18,038 nt of DNA. It comes from DAOTYX01 sp034434635. GTDB lineage: Bacteria; Chloroflexota; Anaerolineae; B4-G1; DUEL01. The number at the start of each line of letters is the position of its first letter. Within the stretch, counting starts at the first letter, position 1. A program made the position numbers and the translations under genes. A model generated the notes under the pieces. It was not told the DNA's origin and searched no databases. It saw only the letters and a program-made list of their open reading frames with translations. The stretch is taken from positions 1-18,038 of the forward strand of contig DAOTYX010000196.1 of the NCBI GenBank assembly GCA_034434635.1, given 5' to 3'. Positions 13,305 to 18,038 of the stretch are shown piece after piece.

Positions 13305-15110
13305 TCAAGGGGATAGGGTGAGGGCGCGGGTGAAGCGGTCGCGGAAGGCCGGATGGACGGTCAACTCGATGTACTCGACGCGTCGTGCCAGTCGCACCGC
13401 CCGTTCCCGCTCGGCACGGGAGAGCAACGCCAGCCGCGCGCCGGTGCCGGCGATGTTCCCCACCTGCGCGAAGCGCGCCAGGTCTATCGCCGGCAGCATG
13501 CCGATGGCCACCGCCTGCTCCACGTCGATGTAAGTGCCGAAGGCCCCCGCCACCACCACCTGCTCGACCTCCGCCTCGCGCAACCCGGCCTCCTCCAGCA
13601 GCACCTGCCAACCCGCGGCGATGGCCGCCTTCGCCAGCTGCACCTCGTTCACATCCCGCCGGCTGACCGTGATCTCCCGCCCCAGCCCTGACGCCTCCGC
13701 CGGCACCAGGATGAACTCCGCACCCTGCTCGCCGCGCCGCACGCCCGGCGCTTCCACCATCCCGCCGCGCCCGTTGAGCACGCCAGCCCGTCGCAGTTCG
13801 GCCACGGCGTCGAGAATGCCGGAGCCGCAGATGCCCACCGGCGGCTGCCCCTCCACCGTCTCGTAGAAGACCCGCCCCTCGAGCAGCCGGACCCGCTCGA
13901 TAGCCCCTGGCGCGGCGCGCATGCCGAACTGGATGTGCGCCCCCTCGAAGGCCGGGCCGGAGGCAGCGGAACAGGAGAGCAGCCGCCCGCCCGCCGCCAG
14001 GCAGATCTCGGTGTTGGTGCCGATGTCCAGCAGCAGGGTAGGCCGATCGGCCTCGTCCAGCCGCGCCGCCAGCAGCGCCGCCACGTGGTCAGCCCCCACG
14101 AACCCGGCGACATTGGGCAGCAGGTGAACCTTCGCCGCCGGAGCCAGTTCCAGCCCCACCTCCGCCGCCCGCACCTCAACCGGGTCGCTCTCCACCGGAA
14201 CATAAGGGGCCAGGCCCAACGGCGCAGTAGGCAGGCCCAGGAAGAGATGGTGCATGGCCGTGTTGCCCACCACCACCGCCTCGACCACCTGCTCCCGCTC
14301 CACCCCGGCCTCCGCGCAGAGCCGGTCGGCCAGGGACTGGACCCCCTCCACGGCCGCCCGCTGCAACCGCTGCGTCCCGTCCGACTCCCGCAAGGCGACG
14401 GTGATGCGGGCCATCACGTCTTCGCCATAGGCCAGTTGGGGGTTCATCTCCCCGCCCGCTGCCAGGGTCTGGCCTGTCCCCAGGTCCACCAGATAGCCGG
14501 CCAGTTTGGTCGTCCCCAGGTCCACTGCCAGCCCCAGGAGCGGCGTGCCTGACGGCAGAAGGGCCACCACTTCGCTACCGCGCAGCGCCACACGCACCTG
14601 CCAGCCATCCGCACGCAGCCGGTCGGGCAGAGCACGCAGCAACGAAAGGGGCAGTTCTACATCCTGGCCCAATGACTCGCGCAGACGCAGTCCATCGGCG
14701 CGCAGGTCGGTCAGGCTGGCCGGGGCGAGCGACAGGTCGCGGGCCACCACTGGCGGGTCGAGCGCCACCGGCGTCTGGCGGCCCTCCACCTGGATGCGCT
14801 GGCTGACCGTCAGGGACTCCGGCGGCACGAGCACGCGCAGGTCGCCCAGGGCGCGCGCCTGACAGGCCAGACGCACCCCGCGGGCCAGCGCCGCCTCGCC
14901 AAGACGCTCCACCTCGACATCGGTAGGCGGAGAGAGCGCCGCACGGCTCTCCGGCGGCACCTCCACGCGACAGGCGGCGCACAGTCCCAGCCCACCACAG
15001 ACGGCGCTGAGGCCCACCCCCAGGTGACGCGCGGCCTCGAGCAGCGTGCTGCCAGCAGGCACCATCCCACTACGGCCCAACGGCTGAAACGCGATCTTTA
15101 CAGTGGACAT
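13305..15110 (-). CDS. [2Fe-2S] ferredoxin/ASKHA ATPase, RACo-like corrinoid-protein activator
   Basis: This is a two-part protein of 601 residues. The N-terminal ferredoxin domain has C38, C44, C47 and C83 in the plant-type [2Fe-2S] spacing (C-G-G-L-G-L-C-A-A-C). The C-terminal part is an ASKHA ATPase fold of the DUF4445/RACo type, with D-L-G-T-T-K (197-202), N-P-Q-L-A-Y-G-E-D (223-231), G-N-T-A-M-H-H (282-288), D-I-G-T-N-T-E (362-368) and S-G-P-A-F-E-G (384-390). Characterised relatives (RACo, RamA) use ATP to reduce inactive Co(II) corrinoid proteins of methyl-transfer pathways. No corrinoid protein or methyltransferase is encoded nearby, so its partner is unknown. The only in-frame ATG near the domain start is 15110. 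AGGAGG lies about 16 nt upstream, unusually far. The heptad repeat array begins 29 nt upstream of the start. Confidence 0.88.
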   Translation of the reverse strand: MSTVKIAFQPLGRSGMVPAGSTLLEAARHLGVGLSAVCGGLGLCAACRVEVPPESRAALSPPTDVEVERLGEAALARGVRLACQARALGDLRVLVPPESLTVSQRIQVEGRQTPVALDPPVVARDLSLAPASLTDLRADGLRLRESLGQDVELPLSLLRALPDRLRADGWQVRVALRGSEVVALLPSGTPLLGLAVDLGTTKLAGYLVDLGTGQTLAAGGEMNPQLAYGEDVMARITVALRESDGTQRLQRAAVEGVQSLADRLCAEAGVEREQVVEAVVVGNTAMHHLFLGLPTAPLGLAPYVPVESDPVEVRAAEVGLELAPAAKVHLLPNVAGFVGADHVAALLAARLDEADRPTLLLDIGTNTEICLAAGGRLLSCSAASGPAFEGAHIQFGMRAAPGAIERVRLLEGRVFYETVEGQPPVGICGSGILDAVAELRRAGVLNGRGGMVEAPGVRRGEQGAEFILVPAEASGLGREITVSRRDVNEVQLAKAAIAAGWQVLLEEAGLREAEVEQVVVAGAFGTYIDVEQAVAIGMLPAIDLARFAQVGNIAGTGARLALLSRAERERAVRLARRVEYIELTVHPAFRDRFTRALTLSP

Positions 15111-15139
15111 GGCAGAGAGTGTTGTCCCTCCTCAGTTCT

Positions 15140-15230
15140 GACCACGGACGATGGACCACGGACCACCGACCACGGACCACGGACCACCGACCACCGACCA
15201 CGGACCACCGACCACGGACCACGAACCACA
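15140..15230. repeat. tandem heptanucleotide array, GACCAC(G/C) type, 13 units
   Basis: Thirteen consecutive 7-bp units fill these 91 bp with no indels. Twelve begin GACCAC or differ from it by a base or two, the second unit is GACGATG, and the last (AACCACA) is decayed. The seventh base alternates between G and C. On the minus strand the units read GTGGTC(C/G) toward the gene whose start codon lies at 15110, 29 nt beyond the array. A unit of 7 is not a multiple of 3 and the array is intergenic, so it is not coding. Confidence 0.92.
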
Positions 15231-15245
15231 GATTCGGCCTCAAGT

Positions 15246-15308
15246 GTGGTCTGTCGTCCGTCGTCCGTCGTCTATGGTCTGTCGTCCGTCGTCCGTCGTC
15301 CGTTTGTA
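15246..15308. repeat. tandem heptanucleotide array, GTCGTCC type, 9 units, opposed to the first
   Basis: Nine 7-bp units occupy 63 bp. Most are GTCGTCC, with variants GTGGTCT, GTCGTCT, ATGGTCT and a decayed last unit GTTTGTA. Its reverse complement (GACGACG in the same phase) differs from the left array's unit at one base, so the two arrays form a long imperfect inverted repeat. The 15-bp centre is 15231-15245; ACCACA (15225-15230) and TGTGGT (15245-15250) flank it and pair exactly. The array ends 34 nt before the HAD start codon, and its last unit overlaps the predicted -35 box. Confidence 0.9.
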
Positions 15309-15332
15309 CACTCCCGCAGATATCTGTATAAT
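15304..15332 (+). promoter_or_regulatory. promoter of the HAD phosphatase gene, -35 in the decayed last heptad
   Basis: A perfect TATAAT (15327-15332) lies 17 bp after TTGTAC (15304-15309, matching TTG of TTGACA). Transcription should begin at about 15339, only about 3-4 nt before ATG 15343, so the mRNA would be nearly leaderless. An AGGG 5 nt before the ATG would serve only for longer transcripts. Five of the six -35 bases fall inside the last heptad of the array. Confidence 0.65.
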
Positions 15333-15342
15333 CAGGGTCACC

Positions 15343-16068
15343 ATGCTCCGCGAGCCGCTCACGCCCGACACGCCGTTCAGCCCGGAACGGATCGCGGCCC
15401 TCCTCTTCGACCTGGACGGGACGCTGCTGGATTCCGACGACCAGGCGGTGGAGGCGCTGGCCCGAAGACTGGCTTTGGTCTGCCCGCGTTCCTCCCGGCG
15501 ACTGGCGCGCCGGCTGGTGATGGCCCTGGAGGGGCCTGGCAATGACCTCTTCACCCTGTTGGACGTGCTGGGCCTGGACCAACCACTCACCCGGCTGGCT
15601 CGCCGTCTGTCCCGCTGGCGCGGCCTGCGCACCGTGGGCAACTTCCGCCTGGTCGCCGGAGCAGACGAGGCCCTGCACCGCCTGGCCGGCCGCTATCGCC
15701 TGGCGGTGGTCACCACCCGCGGACGGCGAGAGGCGGAGGCCTTCCTGGAGCAGTTCGCCCTCCGGCCGCTGTTCGAGGCCGTGGTGACCCGCGAGACCAC
15801 CCGGCGGGTCAAGCCGCATCCTGCCCCCATCCTCCACGCCACACAGGCATTGGGACTGCCGCCCGACCATTGCGTCATGGTGGGCGACACCGTCGTAGAC
15901 GTGCGTTCGGCCCGTCGCGCCGGAGCGTGGGCGGTGGCGGTCCTCTGCGGCTTCGGCGAACGGGAGGAACTGGAACGGGCCGGCGCTCATTGGGTCCTGT
16001 CCTCCCCCGCTGACCTGCCGGCGCTGCTGCTCCGAGAGGACGTGCGAAACCTGGCCTTGAAGGCGTGA
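15343..16068 (+). CDS. HAD-superfamily hydrolase, subfamily IA (phosphoglycolate phosphatase-like)
   Basis: This is a 241-residue phosphatase-type HAD protein. Motif I is F-D-L-D-G-T with nucleophile D23 and acid/base D25. Motif II is V-V-T-T with T124, motif III is K157 in R-V-K-P-H-P, and motif IV is G-D-T-V-V-D with D182 and D186. A helical cap of about 70 residues sits between motifs I and II, as in subfamily IA. The Gph/PpaX-like architecture suggests a small phosphometabolite, but the substrate cannot be deduced. The frame stays open upstream through the heptad arrays to 15151. ATG 15343 is chosen because the family domain begins just after it and a TATAAT lies 10 nt before it. It converges with the glycosyltransferase gene with 67 bp between them. 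Confidence 0.9.
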   Translation: MLREPLTPDTPFSPERIAALLFDLDGTLLDSDDQAVEALARRLALVCPRSSRRLARRLVMALEGPGNDLFTLLDVLGLDQPLTRLARRLSRWRGLRTVGNFRLVAGADEALHRLAGRYRLAVVTTRGRREAEAFLEQFALRPLFEAVVTRETTRRVKPHPAPILHATQALGLPPDHCVMVGDTVVDVRSARRAGAWAVAVLCGFGEREELERAGAHWVLSSPADLPALLLREDVRNLALKA

Positions 16069-16111
16069 AGGCGCCAGGATTCTGCCAGACCATCCGCCCA
16101 GGCGCTCCCGC

Positions 16112-16126
16112 CGGGCCTGTGGCCCG
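16112..16126. terminator. short GC hairpin between convergent genes
   Basis: CGGGCC (16112-16117) and GGCCCG (16121-16126) pair with a 3-nt loop in the 67-bp gap between the HAD and glycosyltransferase genes. There is no T-tract on either strand, so a role as bidirectional terminator is only suggested by position. Confidence 0.25.
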
Positions 16127-16135
16127 CCAGCAGTC

Positions 16136-17272
16136 CTATCCTCCACCCAGGCGGTCGAACGCGGCCAGCAACTGACGTGCCGCCTGTTCCCAGGTGAAGC
16201 GCGCCGCCTGTCTCAGCCCGCGGGCTATCATCTCCTGCCGCAGCGGCTCATCCGTCAGCGCCCGGAGCAACCCCTCCGCCAGCCCATCCTCGTCCTCCGG
16301 CGCGACCAGCAGGGCCGCGTCCCCCGCCACCTCCGGCAGGCTGGAGGCGTTCGAGCAGACCACCGGCACACCACAGGCCAGCGCCTCCAGCACCGGCAGG
16401 CCGAATCCCTCGTAGAGCGAGGGGAAGACGAAGAGACTTGCCCCGCGGTAGAGCGCCGGCAGGTCCTCATCCTCGACGAAGCCCAGCACCCGCACCCGCC
16501 CCGCGTGACGGTCGGCCTCAGCCAGCACCTCCTCGTACAGCCAGCCGCGCCCTCCGGCGATCAACAGCCGCATCCCAGGCGGCAGGTCCGCGGGCCGCAG
16601 GCGGGCGAAGGCGCGGATGAGCCGGACATAGTTCTTGCGCGGCTGCAGGGTCCCCACGGTCAGGACATAGGGTTGCCCATCCCACCCATAGCGCGCTTGC
16701 AGTCGCTCCCTCTCCCCCGGCTCCGCCGTGGGGCAGAAACGCTGATCCACGCCGCTGTAGAGCACCTCCACCTTGTCCGCCGGCGCCCCCAGACGCTCGA
16801 TCAGGTCAGCGCGGGTGGCCTGGGAATCGGCCAGCACCCGGTCGGCGCGGGCCACCGCGCGGGGCACGGCACGGCTGAGGTAGTCCACCAACTTCGGCAC
16901 GAAATGGTCGGGGTAGCGAAGGAAAGAGAGGTCATGCACCGTGAGCAGCGTGCGCACCCCCGGCAGCGTGGGCGGGAGGACGAAGTCCGGCGAGTAGAAC
17001 AGTTCGACCCGACCGGTGACCCATTCGACCGGCAGCGGCAGGCGGGCGCGATGCCACAGCCGGGCCATCCAGTCATCGCTCAGGGGCAGGGTACGCAGAC
17101 GGACCGCTGCTGGCAGGACAGGGAGCGCGCCGTGAAGCCCGCCGGTAGCGGCGAAGAGGGTATAACGGTGGGGGGAGGGAAGGGCCAGTAGCGCGCCCAC
17201 CAATTCACGGGTGTAGCGGCCAATGCCCGCCCGCTGCCGCACCGCCGCCGTGTAGTCAATCCCGATGCGCAT
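16136..17272 (-). CDS. glycosyltransferase family 4 (GT-B fold)
   Basis: This is a 378-residue retaining GT-B enzyme that moves a sugar from a nucleotide donor to an acceptor, probably in envelope glycan assembly. The N-terminal half carries R-Q-R-A-G-I-G-R-Y-T (12-21) and V-H-D-L-S-F (112-117), close to mannosyltransferase-like GT4 proteins. The donor half has V-G-T-L-Q-P-R-K-N (206-214) and the E-x7-E motif with E288 and E296 inside P-S-L-Y-E-G-F-G-L. ATG 17272 shares one base with the upstream stop (TGATG). A GTG at 17275 would add one codon. It is the last gene of a three-gene minus-strand operon after GtrA, which fits transfer onto or from a polyprenyl-phosphate carrier. The sugar and acceptor are unknown. 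Confidence 0.92.
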   Translation of the reverse strand: MRIGIDYTAAVRQRAGIGRYTRELVGALLALPSPHRYTLFAATGGLHGALPVLPAAVRLRTLPLSDDWMARLWHRARLPLPVEWVTGRVELFYSPDFVLPPTLPGVRTLLTVHDLSFLRYPDHFVPKLVDYLSRAVPRAVARADRVLADSQATRADLIERLGAPADKVEVLYSGVDQRFCPTAEPGERERLQARYGWDGQPYVLTVGTLQPRKNYVRLIRAFARLRPADLPPGMRLLIAGGRGWLYEEVLAEADRHAGRVRVLGFVEDEDLPALYRGASLFVFPSLYEGFGLPVLEALACGVPVVCSNASSLPEVAGDAALLVAPEDEDGLAEGLLRALTDEPLRQEMIARGLRQAARFTWEQAARQLLAAFDRLGGG

Positions 17273-17769
17273 CACTGCACGTCAGAGTAGGTCCACACCC
17301 GGTTGACGAAGAAGTTCCAGAAAAGGACGATGACCGTGGCAATGGCCTTGGCCAGGTTGTAGCCCAACCTGTAGGCCAGTTCGGCGCTGAGGGAGAGGGC
17401 CAGTCGCCCCCCCACCCCGCTCACCAGGCTGACGCACGGGTAGCGCAGCAGCACCAGGATGCCGGTGTTGATCCCCCAGCCGACCACGTTGACGACGAAG
17501 AACTGCAACAACTGCGTGCGCACTGGCTTGGAGCGAGAGTCGGGGTAGGTCCAATACCGGTTCCAGATGAAGTTGCTGAGCACCGCCGCGGTGAAGGAGC
17601 AGGTGTTGGCCGGGACGATGTGCAGGCCCAGTCGGGCATGCAGCACATACAGCGTGCCAAAGTCCACCATCGCGCCGATAGTGCCGACCACGGCGAACTT
17701 GAGAAAGCGAATGACCTCCTTGCGGCGAGCGGTGACGAGGCAGCGGATGGAAGCAACCATCGGCGTCAT
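17272..17769 (-). CDS. GtrA-like polyprenyl-sugar membrane protein
   Basis: This is a small four-helix membrane protein of 165 residues. GtrA-like proteins are thought to help translocate polyprenyl-phosphate-linked sugars. After a basic N-terminus, F-L-K-F-A-V-V-G-T-I-G opens TM1 (about 22-44). TM2 (about 50-70) ends N-F-I-W-N-R-Y-W-T-Y, TM3 is about 88-108 and TM4 (about 138-157) ends W-N-F-F-V-N-R-V-W-T-Y. The two N-x(3)-N/V-R-x-W-T-Y repeats are the family hallmark. The frame is open to 17838, but that would run into the previous gene. ATG 17769 overlaps that gene's stop as TGATG; ATG 17760 is an alternative start three codons in. It sits between the DUF4177-like gene and the GT4 gene, which it overlaps by one base. 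Confidence 0.9.
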   Translation of the reverse strand: MTPMVASIRCLVTARRKEVIRFLKFAVVGTIGAMVDFGTLYVLHARLGLHIVPANTCSFTAAVLSNFIWNRYWTYPDSRSKPVRTQLLQFFVVNVVGWGINTGILVLLRYPCVSLVSGVGGRLALSLSAELAYRLGYNLAKAIATVIVLFWNFFVNRVWTYSDVQ

Positions 17770-17984
17770 CAGTCCAGCGACCGCCGCAACGTCCAGAAGA
17801 GCCAGTTGCCGGCGGCGGTGCAGGCAGAGACCTCCCACCCGTCCTCGCCCAGGCGGGTCAACAAGGCGACGACCTGGGCGTAACTGCCCTGCTCCCTGAA
17901 CTCACTGCCATCGGGCAGGTTGCAGCGCAGGGCGTCATGGTCCCAGATCCACTCCAGGGTAGCGTATTCCCATCGGGAAGACAT
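17769..17984 (-). CDS. small DUF4177-like protein
   Basis: This is a 71-residue soluble protein with no signal peptide or membrane helix. It begins M-S-S-R-W-E-Y-A-T-L-E-W and later has L-G-E-D-G-W-E-V-S-A, the W-E-Y and G-W-E pattern typical of DUF4177 proteins, whose function is unknown. An excellent AGGAGG (17991-17996 on the plus strand as CCTCCT) lies 6 nt before the ATG, so this is a real gene and first in the operon with GtrA and GT4. Its stop overlaps the GtrA start as TGATG. I see no clear -10 or -35 in the 54 bp up to the window edge, which instead holds heptad repeats. Confidence 0.8.
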   Translation of the reverse strand: MSSRWEYATLEWIWDHDALRCNLPDGSEFREQGSYAQVVALLTRLGEDGWEVSACTAAGNWLFWTLRRSLD

Positions 17985-18012
17985 AGGATGCCTCCTATCG
18001 GTATGTGAATAA

Positions 18013-18038
18013 CGGACGACGGACGACGGACCGCGGAC
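18013..18038. repeat. heptanucleotide array, GGACGAC type, cut by the window edge
   Basis: At least three 7-bp units (CGGACGA, CGGACGA, CGGACCG) and a partial fourth run to the last base. On the minus strand they read GTCGTCC toward the DUF4177-like gene. The array ends 28 nt before that start codon. It belongs to the same family as the arrays at 15140-15308. Confidence 0.8.

Noticed and set aside
15140..15308. CRISPR array
   Set aside because: Units are 7 bp and contiguous with no spacers, and no cas genes are present.
15151..15342. N-terminal extension of the HAD gene through the heptad arrays
   Set aside because: The frame happens to be open, but the residues would only be translated repeats. 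The promoter at 15304-15332 and the conserved domain start favour ATG 15343.

Overview
The window is a GC-rich (about two-thirds G+C by eye), gene-dense bacterial chromosome segment with no tRNA, rRNA, CRISPR array or insertion sequence that I can see. It most resembles Chloroflexota, perhaps an Anaerolineae-like lineage. The main hints are a lipoprotein whose linker combines a 'YRLYLPV' stretch with Thr-Pro repeats (a style I associate with secreted proteins of that phylum), an archaeal-type threonine synthase, a RACo-like ferredoxin/ASKHA protein and heptanucleotide arrays between genes. There is no 16S or other decisive marker, so the phylum is an inference.

Layout, left to right. (1) 1-854, plus strand: the 3' part of holB (DNA polymerase III delta prime), cut by the window edge. 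It overlaps tail-to-tail with thrC. (2) 838-6784, minus strand: a tightly packed five-gene operon reading MFS/UMF1 transporter, two ABC-2 permeases, a glycoside-hydrolase-like lipoprotein and threonine synthase. It has one extended -10 promoter near 6820. (3) 6785-7073: a divergent regulatory region with two perfect palindromes and a strong promoter. (4) 7074-11983, plus strand: a serine-palmitoyltransferase-like alpha-oxoamine synthase, then a heterodimeric ABC exporter pair with its own near-consensus promoter. (5) 12025-13266, plus strand: recF, apparently read from a leaderless or nearly leaderless transcript. (6) 13305-15110, minus strand: a [2Fe-2S]/ASKHA ATPase of the corrinoid-protein activator type. 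(7) 15111-15342: a divergent region holding two opposed arrays of 7-bp repeats. (8) 15343-16068, plus strand: a HAD phosphatase. (9) 16136-17984, minus strand: a three-gene operon (DUF4177-like small protein, GtrA-like membrane protein, GT4 glycosyltransferase) joined by TGATG stop/start overlaps. The same 7-bp repeat family reappears just upstream of it at the right edge.

Working together: the ABC exporter halves are complementary. One has a degenerate catalytic residue and the other a degenerate signature motif, so they should form one asymmetric transporter. The neighbouring oxoamine synthase could supply a lipid precursor, but that link is only positional. The ABC-2 permease pair has no ATPase in its operon and must borrow one. 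The GtrA/GT4 pair fits polyprenyl-linked sugar transfer and envelope glycan synthesis.

The most unusual feature is the heptad repeat family. In all three places where it occurs, the GT(C/G)GTCC-type unit reads toward a start codon lying 28-34 nt beyond the array. For the HAD gene the array runs into the predicted -35 box.
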